The notes below the pieces were generated by a model. The model was not told the origin of the DNA, did no database searches, and saw only the letters and a list, made by a program, of their open reading frames with translations. Below, piece after piece: positions 18,785 to 27,131 of a stretch of 64,000 nucleotides of DNA (within the stretch, counting starts at the first letter, position 1; each line of letters begins with the position of its first letter). The position numbers were made by a program, and so were the translations under genes. Source of the DNA: Candidatus Puniceispirillum sp. (GTDB lineage Bacteria > Pseudomonadota > Alphaproteobacteria > Puniceispirillales > Puniceispirillaceae); the NCBI GenBank assembly GCA_028383305.1, contig JAOEVD010000007.1, forward strand, positions 35,538-99,537. The letters are read 5' to 3'.

Positions 18785-19284
18785 GCGTGCACCTCTCTTA
18801 CCTTCAGTAATGCATTAGACAGACCCACCTGCGCCCCCCGCAATCCGGCGTTTGGATCTACACTCAGCCAAACCGGTAAGCTTGTGGTTAGGTGGCTTTC
18901 CTTGCCAATCTTCTGAATACGCGCGGCGAGTTGGCTTTTATCAATGAGTGGGGCCAGTTGCGAAACAATACCACCAGCCAGAACCACACCACCCCAGGCA
19001 CCAATTGTCAGTACATTATTCGCGATTACTGTCCCCAGCATGTTGAGCATCATCACCGCTGCATCCCGGCAGGGGCCGGCTTCAGCAACAGCCGCTGCAC
19101 CAATTTTTGGCGCGCTCATCTCTGGTTCATCAGGTTTATCACGTATCAAAAAGCGATAGATATTCTCTAGCCCACCACCACTAACCATATGTTCTGCTGA
19201 AACATAGCCCTGCGCGCGCCTAATAAAACCATAAAGTGCCTGTTCAGCTTCCGATTTTGGGGCAAAATGAGCACAAAAAAGGCG
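18781..19284 (-). pseudogene. glk: Glucokinase, 5'-truncated remnant
   Basis: The frame is open from 19284 down to 18781 (167 codons); a TAG stops it just upstream, so a natural start is missing. The sequence matches the C-terminal half of bacterial glucokinase: HFAPKSEAEQAL, GYVSAEHMVSGGGLENIYRFL, NVLTIGAWGGVVLAGGIV and the end VDPNAGLRGAQVGL. The phosphate-binding N-terminal half with the glucose-binding Asp is missing. Internal ATG 19188 could start only a fragment. Its stop codon shares the CTAG palindrome with the stop of the edd-eda remnant, so the two face each other with no spacer. It is probably inactive. Confidence 0.78.
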
Positions 19285-19547
19285 CTAAACATCAGAATTC
19301 CAGGTCACTTTTCGCATATTTAGTATCGAAGGTTACCTGTTACAATCTTAGGAGGGTTTGTTGACAGAGTTGCTGAAAAGAGTGCGAAAATCGGTTTCCC
19401 GTTGACCGTCAACTCCAACGAGTTGAATCTCAAGACTACCATCTTGAATTTTACCAAGTTTTGTTATTGTTTTTGATAATTGTATGTGCAGCACTAAATA
19501 CCTATTATCAAACATCAATTTTATGATTTTAATTTGAGGCTGGTTAA

Positions 19548-19994
19548 TTGATACGTTCCCTTTTTCTTATGCCGTTTATCACAGCTGTTGGTATCAATGT
19601 TTGCCCAGCTAGTGCGGCGAATGAGGGAAACCATGGTATTTCATGCGGTGATCACCGCTATTTCATTGAAACATCATGGTTTGGCGCAGACGTTAGAATT
19701 ATAAATATTAATGATAATGCTGCGACTGACCATCCATATTGCCAATCAAATGCCGCCGACCAGATGGTGGCCAAACTTTCAATCAATGGCGATGATATTT
19801 GGTGCGTAAAAACATTCTATATTTCAATGGACAGACAACCAATTGCAAAAACATCGCGCTTATTAAGCCTCGCATTGGGGCAGGTTGTTGAATATGAATA
19901 TGTTTGGCGCGGCGGTGAATGGGTGAAAACTGATATACGCAACCTCAATTGTGCCGTTAACAAAGAGCCCAAAAGACAAAAGATTTTCGATTAG
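19548..19994 (+). CDS. Small secreted protein, unknown
   Basis: 148 aa from a TTG (or 141 aa from the ATG at 19569). Residues 1-23 look like a signal peptide ending in PASA. The mature part has four or five Cys, including CGDHRYFIETSW and NLNC, which could form disulfides in the periplasm. I do not recognise the family. It stands alone between the truncated glucokinase and the flavin monooxygenase gene. Confidence 0.55.
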   Translation: MIRSLFLMPFITAVGINVCPASAANEGNHGISCGDHRYFIETSWFGADVRIININDNAATDHPYCQSNAADQMVAKLSINGDDIWCVKTFYISMDRQPIAKTSRLLSLALGQVVEYEYVWRGGEWVKTDIRNLNCAVNKEPKRQKIFD

Positions 19995-20092
19995 ATGGGC
20001 AGTTACCGCATGCCCGCAACAATTGATAAATAAAACCGATCATCAAACATATAAGGCTTGGTAAGATCGATCTAAGAGATACAAAGTGCGTT

Positions 20093-21328
20093 TTGGATAA
20101 TGGTTTGGTGATAGACAAAACAAATACATTGATTGTGGGCGGAGGTCAGGCCGGCCTTGCGATGAGTGCTCATTTACAAAAGTGCGGTGTCAAACATCTC
20201 ATAATCGAAAAAGATCGCATTGCTGAGCGGTGGCGAACCGCGCGGTGGGATAGCCTTGTTATGAATGGGCCAGCTTGGCATGATCGGTTTCCAGACAAGC
20301 GTTTTGATAATTGGCACCCAGATTCCTTTCCAAACAAAAATGCGGTTGCCAGCTATTTTGAAACTTTTGCCAAGCAAATAAATGCCCCCATACATTGCGG
20401 GGCAGAGGTCACAAACGTTACCCCATCAAAAAATGATGGCTTTCTGGTTAAAACTAGCAAGGGTTCGATTAAGGCACGAAATATCGTGGCAGCAACCGGC
20501 CCATTTCAAACTCCCATTATTCCCTCGATCATTGCCAATGATCGCGTATCACAAATTCATTCCTTTAATTATCGCAATCCTGGGCAACTTGATAATGGCG
20601 CTGTATTGGTAGTGGGGGCTGGGTCATCGGGCTCACAGATTGCTGATGAATTGCTACGAGCTGGCCGGAAGGTCTATCTGTCAATTGGCCCACATGAGAG
20701 GCCACCCAGGGCCTATCGCGGCAAAGATTTTGTTTGGTGGCTTGGGACATTAGGAAAATGGCAAATGCAAACGCCGCCCATTGGCAAAGAACATGTAACA
20801 ATTGCTGTTTCCGGAGCTTATGGTGGTAAGACTGTAGATTTTCGAAAATTTGCGCACCGAGGAATGAAGCTTTTAGGGATGACGAAAACATATGCAAATG
20901 GGGTCATCACCATCGCTGATGATCTGGCAAAAAATATTGCTGACGGTGATGCAAATTATCTGGGGCTGTTGGCAGAAGCGGATGAATATATCAAAGTAAA
21001 TAATCTCGATTTTCCGGCTGAAGAGGATGCAAAACTCATTATGCCTGATCCTGCTTGCCTGACAAGCCCAACCCGGCAGCTGCATCTTGAAGATGCAGGG
21101 ATTAAGACAGTCTTATGGGCAACCGGTTATATGCAGGACTTCAGCTGGCTAAAGGCTGATGTGTTTGATAATCAAAAAAAGCCATTTCACAAAAAAGGGG
21201 TTGCGGCCATAAATGGCATTTATTTCATAGGCTTGCCATGGTTATCGATGCGCGGCTCATCATTTATCTGGGGGGTTTGGGAGGATGCCAGATATTTGGC
21301 AGCCCATATCGCAAAACACAGATCATGA
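20093..21328 (+). CDS. Flavin-containing monooxygenase-like NAD(P)/FAD protein
   Basis: 411 aa with two dinucleotide-binding motifs: LIVGGGQAGLAMSAHL near residue 20 (FAD) and LVVGAGSSGSQIADELL near residue 170 (NAD(P)H). ERWRTARWDSLVMNGPAWHDRFP following the first is typical of the CzcO/YhbV-like group of flavoproteins, sometimes annotated as involved in K+ transport. A C-terminal ATGYMQDFSWL motif is also conserved in this family. It would oxygenate a small organic substrate, unidentified. The start is a TTG at 20093 (others at 20105/20108). It converges on the DUF1028 gene with about 20 bp between. Confidence 0.82.
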   Translation: MDNGLVIDKTNTLIVGGGQAGLAMSAHLQKCGVKHLIIEKDRIAERWRTARWDSLVMNGPAWHDRFPDKRFDNWHPDSFPNKNAVASYFETFAKQINAPIHCGAEVTNVTPSKNDGFLVKTSKGSIKARNIVAATGPFQTPIIPSIIANDRVSQIHSFNYRNPGQLDNGAVLVVGAGSSGSQIADELLRAGRKVYLSIGPHERPPRAYRGKDFVWWLGTLGKWQMQTPPIGKEHVTIAVSGAYGGKTVDFRKFAHRGMKLLGMTKTYANGVITIADDLAKNIADGDANYLGLLAEADEYIKVNNLDFPAEEDAKLIMPDPACLTSPTRQLHLEDAGIKTVLWATGYMQDFSWLKADVFDNQKKPFHKKGVAAINGIYFIGLPWLSMRGSSFIWGVWEDARYLAAHIAKHRS

Positions 21329-21349
21329 CCTGTGCCACACAATGGTTGC

Positions 21350-22024
21350 CTATTCATCACCAGGAACCCCGTACTGCGGGGCTTTAGCAGGATCAAGAGC
21401 GCGAACGATGTAGTCATCCATCTGAGGCTTGTAAATATGCCATGCCGCCGCAACTGCCTCGATAGGGCAATCTTCAGTCCAATCGCATCGCAAATCAGCC
21501 ATCGGCCATTCCTGTTCACCAACCAATAGCAAGCCTGCGGAATGCAGCGCTCCAGCCTCGCCACCAAGAGCCAATGCAGCGCGCATTGCATCAATTAAAC
21601 GGTCGCCCAAATGACCAGTACCATGATGAAATGCTATAACCATTGCTTCTGGAATGGCTGGACTAGCCAATAAATTACCAGCCGCAGCGGCATTGTGGGA
21701 GGCAAAATCAGCATGGGTGCCAAGCGATTTTGATCCTGAATAAATGGCCGTATTGCCTCTTGCGTCAACCGCCAGCAATTGCCGAAAATCAGCATTTTTA
21801 GCGGCGTTAATAATCATTTTTACCGCTTCAGGTGCGCCATGTCCTTCCGCCATGGCAAGCAAAGTTTTTGGCCCTAGACGTGGGTCAGTGATATTCTGGC
21901 TGGCAACCACTCCAACGCCGGCTTTTGCATAGGCGCAGCGCGCCGCCACAGCTGGTGATGATGACGACACAGCCATTCCAAGCTGGTCAGTTCTTGTGCA
22001 TCTTGCAACGATTGAGAATGTCAT
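21350..22024 (-). CDS. DUF1028-family protein (Ntn-hydrolase-like)
   Basis: The 224-aa protein starts MTFSIVARC, then QLGMAVSSSSPAVAARCAYAKAGVGVVASQNITDPRLG, which is the DUF1028 pattern. Further down are NAAAAGNLLASPAIPEAM and ALALGGEAGALHSAGLLLV. Family members have an Ntn-hydrolase-like fold but no settled function. It follows the RidA gene by 3 bp on the same strand, so the two form an operon, suggesting a role with reactive amino-acid or imine intermediates. That link is inference. Confidence 0.88.
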   Translation of the reverse strand: MTFSIVARCTRTDQLGMAVSSSSPAVAARCAYAKAGVGVVASQNITDPRLGPKTLLAMAEGHGAPEAVKMIINAAKNADFRQLLAVDARGNTAIYSGSKSLGTHADFASHNAAAAGNLLASPAIPEAMVIAFHHGTGHLGDRLIDAMRAALALGGEAGALHSAGLLLVGEQEWPMADLRCDWTEDCPIEAVAAAWHIYKPQMDDYIVRALDPAKAPQYGVPGDE

Positions 22025-22027
22025 AAT

Positions 22028-22450
22028 CTAATTTGTACCTGGAATAACAGCGGTAGCATCAATCTCAACAAGCCATTCAGGACGAGCAAGCGCCTGAACA
22101 ACGAGGCCAGTGCATACTGGATGCACCCCTTTGATATAATCACCCATAGTCCGATAAATTGCCTCACGGTGCCTGATATCTGTAATATAGACAACGAGCT
22201 TAACCAAATGTTCCATCTCACCACCTGATTCGATAATCAATTGCCGGATATTCTGCATCACTTTATGGGTTTGCATTGATGGGTCTGAGCTTTCAATATT
22301 TTTTGCATCATCAAGATTTTGTGGGCATTGACCACGGATCCAGACTGTTTTGCCACCACAGGTCACAACAGCCTGACATAAATCATTATCCAAATTCTGT
22401 TCAGGATATGTTTGTTTGGTATTGAACGGCCGAATGCGTTGATGGGTCAT
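22028..22450 (-). CDS. RidA/YjgF-family enamine/imine deaminase
   Basis: About 140 aa from the MTHQRIRPFN start (a GAGACG motif is upstream); the longer frame from 22498 adds residues with no family match. RidA features: VVTCGGKTVWIRGQCPQNLD, VMQNIRQLIIESGGEMEHLVKLVVYITD, YRTMGDYI, CTGLVVQALARPEWLVEIDATAVIP. The Arg of LARPEWLVEIDA is the substrate-binding Arg of active members. RidA proteins hydrolyse reactive 2-aminoacrylate-type enamines. It is upstream of the DUF1028 gene in the same transcript. Confidence 0.9.
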   Translation of the reverse strand: MTHQRIRPFNTKQTYPEQNLDNDLCQAVVTCGGKTVWIRGQCPQNLDDAKNIESSDPSMQTHKVMQNIRQLIIESGGEMEHLVKLVVYITDIRHREAIYRTMGDYIKGVHPVCTGLVVQALARPEWLVEIDATAVIPGTN

Positions 22451-22631
22451 TTTTCGTCTCATTTTCCAATGGATTAGAAGATTGATGAATTTAGGCACAG
22501 ATAGACGAAAAGTTAAAACGCAAAGTTGAAAGGAAAATTTTAGGGTTCTAATATCACTCTGACCAGCATCTAAAAAAACTGGAGATTGGCAATTAATAAC
22601 AAATTTTGACCATAAATTTTTTGATTAACCC

Positions 22632-24254
22632 CTAATCAATTGTTTTAAAACGGCTACTCTGGATAATTACAACCATGCCAATAGGCATCACAAGAGTGAT
22701 GAGTAAAACGGTGATGAGAAGCATCCCTAATTCGGAATAATCTGCCGTGGTGACAATGGCATCACTTATCTTGTCCTTTACTTCGCGTGTGACGACAAAG
22801 GCTTCATTCAGATATTTGGTGCCAAGTGCGCTCGCCGAAAGTGCCAGATTGGTAAATGAAGCAAAGACGGCAAAAAATGTTGCCTTCATATGGGCTGGAG
22901 CATTCCGCGCAATCCAGGCCAAAAGAGGTATCATCGAGACCTGGCCAAGTGGGGATTCGACTGCGGTATTGATAATCGCAATAAATTTCGCATCAACAAT
23001 CCCACCACTATAAGCGGCGGTCCATTCATGCAGGCCGTAATACATACCAATACTTGGCAGAAACAGCACAGTACCAGCAATGGATAAAATAACAATAATA
23101 CGCGCAATCGAATTATTCGCCATAAACGGGCGCAACAAGATAATGCCAACAAGGGTCAAAATTGATGCAATAAGCGAGAGAATGGACAGGAATTGTTCAT
23201 TGAATAAAAGCTGGTCAATTTCAAACCACGTTAGCCCTGGACCCGGGCTTGGCATTGCCCGAAAGGTAAAAATAATAACCGCGGTTCCAACAATCATTAG
23301 CCGTTTTTCAGGCTGAAGAAAGCGTATCAGCCGTTTCATTAGAAACAATATAATGCCAACTGATCCGGCAAAGACAATTTCCTGTGCATAGCCAATATCC
23401 GATGTGCCGACGCTTAGGGAAAACACCACAAAGACAAGACTGCCAAGCAGAATTGACCAGTTGATTTTAGGTCTCTGATGCGCGCTTATTGGGGTGTGAT
23501 TTAATTTTCGTATACGGGCGTTGCGATAAGAATGTTGGAGGCGTGCGAGAATGACCCCGGCAATCGAGATCGCCGGAATGATCAACGCATAAAGATAGAT
23601 ATTCGCATACAGATCAATTCGCGCAGTGGAGTCAAGGCTATCGACATCACTAAACAAAATAACATTGGCAAGTGAAACCAAAACCGTGCCGCCAATAATG
23701 GCAAATCGGCCAAGGGTTTGCATCGTGGTATGCATGATTTTTAGCTGGTCTGGGTCGATATCATCGCCATTTTCATCCTGCTCAGGAACCGCCTCAACCG
23801 TCATGGCATCGGCCACAACGTCCTGAATGACATAACCGACCGGCCCTAAAATAACGCTGGTTACAAACCATGCTTCAACAGGCATGATGCTGGCCATAAA
23901 TTCGGTATGACCAATCAGCCCAAACATTATCAAAAGGCTGGCGGCAATTACCGCTGCACCAATGCCGACGAGATAAGCTTTATATTTCCAAATCAAATCG
24001 ACCAGATGCCCAAGCGGCATTTTTAACGCCCATGGCAAGCCCGCCCAAAAGCCAAGGCTGGCCAAAAATGCAGCAGATAAATTCAAATAATCTTTAATAA
24101 AAAAAGTGCCGACAATCGCCGTTAGTCCAGAAACACCAGCGGCAAGATAAACCATAAGAGGTGGAAGATAGCTCCAGCGTAGCTGCTTTGGCAGTTCGCA
24201 AAGACCTTGGACAATTGAATGAAGACCACTGTTCATAAAACCAGTATTTAGCAT
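22632..24254 (-). CDS. Large multi-spanning transporter (MFS/BT1-like)
   Basis: 540 aa with at least twelve hydrophobic segments. WAGLPWALKMPLGHLVDLIWKYKAYLVGIGA near the N-terminus and GPVGYVIQDVVADAMTVEAVP recall folate-biopterin (BT1)-type MFS carriers, in which a conserved Asp/Glu-rich loop follows the fourth helix. A charged insert, PEQDENGDDIDPDQLKIMHTTMQTLGRF, separates the halves. I am confident it is a secondary transporter, less so of the BT1 link. No substrate can be stated. It reads in the same direction as the RidA gene, which lies further along its transcript. Confidence 0.7.
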   Translation of the reverse strand: MLNTGFMNSGLHSIVQGLCELPKQLRWSYLPPLMVYLAAGVSGLTAIVGTFFIKDYLNLSAAFLASLGFWAGLPWALKMPLGHLVDLIWKYKAYLVGIGAAVIAASLLIMFGLIGHTEFMASIMPVEAWFVTSVILGPVGYVIQDVVADAMTVEAVPEQDENGDDIDPDQLKIMHTTMQTLGRFAIIGGTVLVSLANVILFSDVDSLDSTARIDLYANIYLYALIIPAISIAGVILARLQHSYRNARIRKLNHTPISAHQRPKINWSILLGSLVFVVFSLSVGTSDIGYAQEIVFAGSVGIILFLMKRLIRFLQPEKRLMIVGTAVIIFTFRAMPSPGPGLTWFEIDQLLFNEQFLSILSLIASILTLVGIILLRPFMANNSIARIIVILSIAGTVLFLPSIGMYYGLHEWTAAYSGGIVDAKFIAIINTAVESPLGQVSMIPLLAWIARNAPAHMKATFFAVFASFTNLALSASALGTKYLNEAFVVTREVKDKISDAIVTTADYSELGMLLITVLLITLVMPIGMVVIIQSSRFKTID

Positions 24255-24937
24255 TACGCAAATTTTTCAAGTTGCAATAGACGTCTGGCAATGTACAAGC
24301 CGCAATATTGCTATTGATCGAAAACTATTTTCTGGCAAGGTTAGCGTCATAGCAATTTAAATTCTAAAACTTTTTCTCTTGCAGTGGTTGACATTAAGTG
24401 GCCATGTAGTTTGAGAGCAATAATTTAATGGCTCTGCTTACCTGAAATTTTTAGTTCAAAAAAACATGTTTTCAAAATCTGTTGCATATCAAACTTTGAT
24501 AGCACAAGGGACGCCAGGTCGATGGAAACAAGGAGTTGAAAGACTCCCCTTCCAAGACCAACCCTTAAGGACCGAGGTGCGTAGGCCTTGGTTCAAGTAA
24601 CTGTTTCCAAAAGATTAGCGTTCTAGAACAGGAGTTTGTTGCCCTATGGTGTGGGTAAGGTCTCCAGTATACTTTTACAGAAGAAACAATACTTTTTACT
24701 TCTCTCGGTCAATTCCATCTGACCTTCAGCATCGCTTCAAAAAGTGTTAGACCTAATGAAGGGTGTCGTCAGAAGAGTTTAGAATGGAAACAGTGAGGCA
24801 TATAGGCAGCAGACTTTGTAAAGCGCTGATCTCGCGCCAGACGCTCTCTCGCATTCAAACACCTGGCGCAGATACCTATGTTTCTCCCTCTTTTCACTTT
24901 CGTTACAAATCATAAAGAAATATGCCTTTGTCGTTGG
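24255..24937. other. Long non-coding stretch
   Basis: About 680 bp without a convincing ORF on either strand. It includes a TTGACA element at 24388-24393 and, about 130 bp further on, the foldable segment 24523-24609 described separately. The rest shows no recognisable gene or repeat. Confidence 0.5.
24523..24609 (+). ncRNA. Candidate structured RNA (three-way junction fold)
   Basis: Three nested helices can be read directly: an outer one, TGGAAACA (24523-24530) with TGTTTCCA (24602-24609); a hairpin GGAGT (24532-24536) with ACTCC (24543-24547) closed by TGAAAG; and ACCAA (24557-24561) with TTGGT (24588-24592). The inside of the third arm can pair further (CCTTAAGG, ACC/GGT). This is the layout of a small RNA or an aptamer. 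I do not recognise a known family. Strand is uncertain; the plus strand is given because a TTGACA box lies 130 bp upstream on it. Confidence 0.35.
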
Positions 24938-24972
24938 CCTGTGATTTCACAGGTGACAGTTTTGTCACCTGT
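24938..24972. terminator. Two overlapping hairpins downstream of the iron-binding protein gene
   Basis: CCTGTGA-TT-TCACAGG (24938-24953) overlaps ACAGGTGACA-GTTT-TGTCACCTGT (24949-24972). The second is a perfect 10-bp stem with a 4-base loop. They share ACAGG, so only one can form at a time. Position just past the stop of the minus-strand binding-protein gene suggests transcription termination. The T-tract is weak on both strands. Confidence 0.55.
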
Positions 24973-24984
24973 CTAGATATGTAT

Positions 24985-25998
24985 TCACCAGCCGATCTCA
25001 TTGATAATCATTTGGGCAAGTGGGGTGTTTTTGGCTATGTCGGTTAATGACACCTCGTCTATTTTAAACTTGCCCCAAGACGCGACCTCTTTACTGGGAC
25101 TCACCTCGGGGTTAACAGGGTATTCATAATTCACCTCGGTATACAAAAGCTGAGCTTCTGGTGACGTCAGCCATTCTATGAATTTCACTGCAGCAGCCTG
25201 CTTTTTTGAGGCCTTCAGAACTGCAGCAGCTGATATATTTACATGTTGCCCGCGTCCCGTCTGGTCCAAAAATACGAGGCGCAAGCTATCGGCCCAATTT
25301 TTTTGTTCAGGGTTTTTGTTATTGAATTTCATTTTGCCGTAATAGTAGGTGTTCATTAACGCCACATCGCATTCACCTGAGTAAATGGCTTTGGCCTGTG
25401 CTCGATCATTCCCTTGAGGTTTGCGTGCAAGGTTTTTAACAAGGCCTTTTGCCCATTCACGAGCCGCAGCCGCGCCATCATTTGCGATAATTGATGCCAG
25501 CAACGCACGGTTGTAGACATGACTCCCAACGCGCGTGCATACCCTTCCTTTCAGACTGGGCTTTACAAGATCCGCAAGACCTAAAACTTCAGACTTTTTA
25601 GTCCTTTGAACCGATACTGCAGCGATCCGTGCTCTCAATGAAAGGGCAGTCCATTTATCACTTTGGTCTCGGAGATGAGCAGGAACTTGTTTTTTGATTT
25701 TTGATGAGGACAGAGATGCAAGCAGTCCTGTCTCAGACAATTCATGAACTCTGTTTATATCAACTGTAATAACCATATCTGCTGGAGTTGCATCTCCCTC
25801 AGATTGAAGCCGCTGAACAAGTCCTTTTGGCGCATAAACAGTTGAAAACGTGATCCCTGTTTTTTTTGTGTACGCTTCTAAAATTGGCTCCAGCAAAGCT
25901 GGCTGGCGGTGTGTGTAGATATTCAAACTCTCAGCTATTGAAGCTTGAAGTGGCACAAAACATATCGCTGCGCAAACTGTTGCTATAAATCTAATCAT
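24985..25998 (-). CDS. Fe(III) ABC transporter periplasmic binding protein
   Basis: 337 aa from the MIRFIATVCAAICFVPLQ start (AGAGGT ribosome site just upstream). A signal peptide is followed by the ferric-binding-protein pattern: LNIYTHRQPALLEPILEAYTKKTGI, APKGLVQRLQSEGDATPADMVITVD, and the C-terminal Tyr pair region MNTYYYGKM, whose tyrosines bind iron in FutA/FbpA proteins. No permease or ATPase gene follows; the neighbouring transcript starts on the other side. It is divergent from the Fur-type regulator and has Fur-like boxes before its start, so iron repression is very likely. Confidence 0.88.
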   Translation of the reverse strand: MIRFIATVCAAICFVPLQASIAESLNIYTHRQPALLEPILEAYTKKTGITFSTVYAPKGLVQRLQSEGDATPADMVITVDINRVHELSETGLLASLSSSKIKKQVPAHLRDQSDKWTALSLRARIAAVSVQRTKKSEVLGLADLVKPSLKGRVCTRVGSHVYNRALLASIIANDGAAAAREWAKGLVKNLARKPQGNDRAQAKAIYSGECDVALMNTYYYGKMKFNNKNPEQKNWADSLRLVFLDQTGRGQHVNISAAAVLKASKKQAAAVKFIEWLTSPEAQLLYTEVNYEYPVNPEVSPSKEVASWGKFKIDEVSLTDIAKNTPLAQMIINEIGW

Positions 25999-26010
25999 TT
26001 CTACCTCTTT

Positions 26011-26056
26011 AATAATGAGAATCATTCTTGATTAATAGTGATAATCATTCTCATTA
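26011..26056. promoter_or_regulatory. Pair of Fur-like iron boxes
   Basis: In the divergent spacer, AATGAGAATCATT (26014-26026) and GATAATCATTCTCATT (26040-26055) are inverted relative to one another and match the AATGA-TCATT dyads of Fur boxes. They lie just upstream of the iron-binding protein start and about 75 bp before the fur-like gene, so both promoters could be iron-repressed. Confidence 0.75.
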
Positions 26057-26131
26057 AAAAAACAAGACCATTTCGCAAATATATTTTTTTGCGTAAACTA
26101 AATTTTTATTGGATGGGTCGCTGGGAACAGA

Positions 26132-26599
26132 ATGAAAGAAACAAAAGAAAAAATAAGTAAGCAGCAATCTTTTCAGGAACGCTGCCTTATGATGGACATT
26201 CGGATGACAAGTCAAAGGCGGCTGTTAGCAAGTGTTCTCAATGAGTCCAACGACCATCCAGATGTCGAGACTATTTATCAGCGTTGCAAAGCAAAGGACG
26301 AATCAACATCCATTGCATCGATATACCGTTCATTGAGCCTTTTTGAGGACACAGGTTTAATTGAAAAGCTTGATATGGGAGATGGTAAAGCGCGTTTTGA
26401 AATTAAACGCACGGATCATGACCATTTGTTGGATGTTGAAACCGGACAAATCCACGAATTTAAAAGTCAAGAATTGCAGCGTTTGATAAAAGAAATCGCA
26501 GACGAAATGGGCTTTGACCTCACAGAGCACAGGCTCGAAATCTATGGCCGTAAACAGGGCCGAACAGCATGTCGCTGCTACGAAATCAAAATATATTGA
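26132..26599 (+). CDS. Fur-family metal-responsive repressor
   Basis: 155 aa: a winged-helix DNA-binding half (MTSQRRLLASVL ... ASIYRSLSLFEDTGLIEKLD) and a dimerisation half with DHDHLLDVETGQIHEF. The usual HHDHLICLDCGKVIEF becomes DHDHLLDVETGQIHEF, so the Cys pair of the structural zinc site is absent, although late Cys residues (TACRCYE) exist. This loss is common in alphaproteobacterial Fur/Mur. It is divergent from an iron-binding protein gene across Fur-like boxes, so an iron regulator is the best reading; Mur (manganese) or Irr roles cannot be excluded. Confidence 0.87.
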   Translation: MKETKEKISKQQSFQERCLMMDIRMTSQRRLLASVLNESNDHPDVETIYQRCKAKDESTSIASIYRSLSLFEDTGLIEKLDMGDGKARFEIKRTDHDHLLDVETGQIHEFKSQELQRLIKEIADEMGFDLTEHRLEIYGRKQGRTACRCYEIKIY

Positions 26600-26886
26600 G
26601 TCTTATCACTAATCATTTGGGCACTTAAATGCCTGAACACTATTTTCTCAAAGTGCGATACTGGGAAAGAGAATGCAGCACCCTGTTTGGATGATCGTAA
26701 CTAAGCGTTTAACAATTCCTAAATACACCGCTGAACTGAACTACGCTGAGATGCGTCCTGCCCTCCCCAACCCCTGTCGCCAAGTCCAATGCGGATTAGG
26801 AAACACCCTCAGTAACCCCGGTCCGTTGTCCACGGTCCGTGGAACTGGGTTCTTGGACAATTTAAACGCAGCAATAATTTAGAACG
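26600..26886. other. Intergenic stretch, small hairpin
   Basis: No gene is recognised. TCCACG-GTC-CGTGGA at 26829-26843 is a short perfect inverted repeat. A 69-codon open frame crosses the area but has no family match and is judged spurious. Confidence 0.4.
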
Positions 26887-26915
26887 CAAAAAGCCACCTC
26901 AATTGTGAGACGGCT
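26887..26915 (-). terminator. Rho-independent terminator of a vanished tRNA (minus strand)
   Basis: On the minus strand AGCC..CTCA pairs with TGAG..GGCT (26892-26901 with 26906-26915, two mismatches), followed by TTTTT. It lies just downstream of the minus-strand tRNA-3'-end-like sequence at 26943. The same arrangement (terminator, then tRNA 3' end) recurs at 55511-55620 and 57631-57688. Confidence 0.55.
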
Positions 26916-26942
26916 AAGTATCTGATGTATATTTATAATATT

Positions 26943-26983
26943 TGGTTGCGGGGGCAGGATTTACTCAAGATCCTACCATTAAT
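26943..26983 (-). repeat. Left 41-nt direct repeat, tRNA-3'-end-like att site
   Basis: The first 19 bases, TGGTTGCGGGGGCAGGATT, are the reverse complement of an initiator-tRNA 3' end (CCA, acceptor strand, part of the T arm). The rest does not continue as tRNA. The 41-base segment recurs at 57670-57710 in the same orientation with only four differences. It is interpreted as the left attachment site of the 27-57 kb accessory region. Confidence 0.65.
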
Positions 26984-27131
26984 AAGAGGGTATAAAAGCG
27001 TTGTAGGGCTCGCATCCGCCGTTGACTGCACTGGGATTACACCGTGATATTTCGACTGTTTATGCCTACAGGTTTATCAAAATACGGGCAATGAGCCAGT
27101 GTTGCATAACAGCAAAGCCACGCATGACTGG
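26984..27131. other. Spacer between att-like repeat and first cargo gene
   Basis: About 150 bp, no gene recognised; contains the downstream end of the minus-strand gene that follows. Confidence 0.4.

Noticed and set aside
26673-26882. 69-codon plus-strand ORF near the left repeat
   Set aside because: No ribosome site and no recognisable protein features.
26943-26983. Complete tRNA gene
   Set aside because: Only about 19 nt of the 3' end match tRNA; the T, anticodon and D arms are not present.
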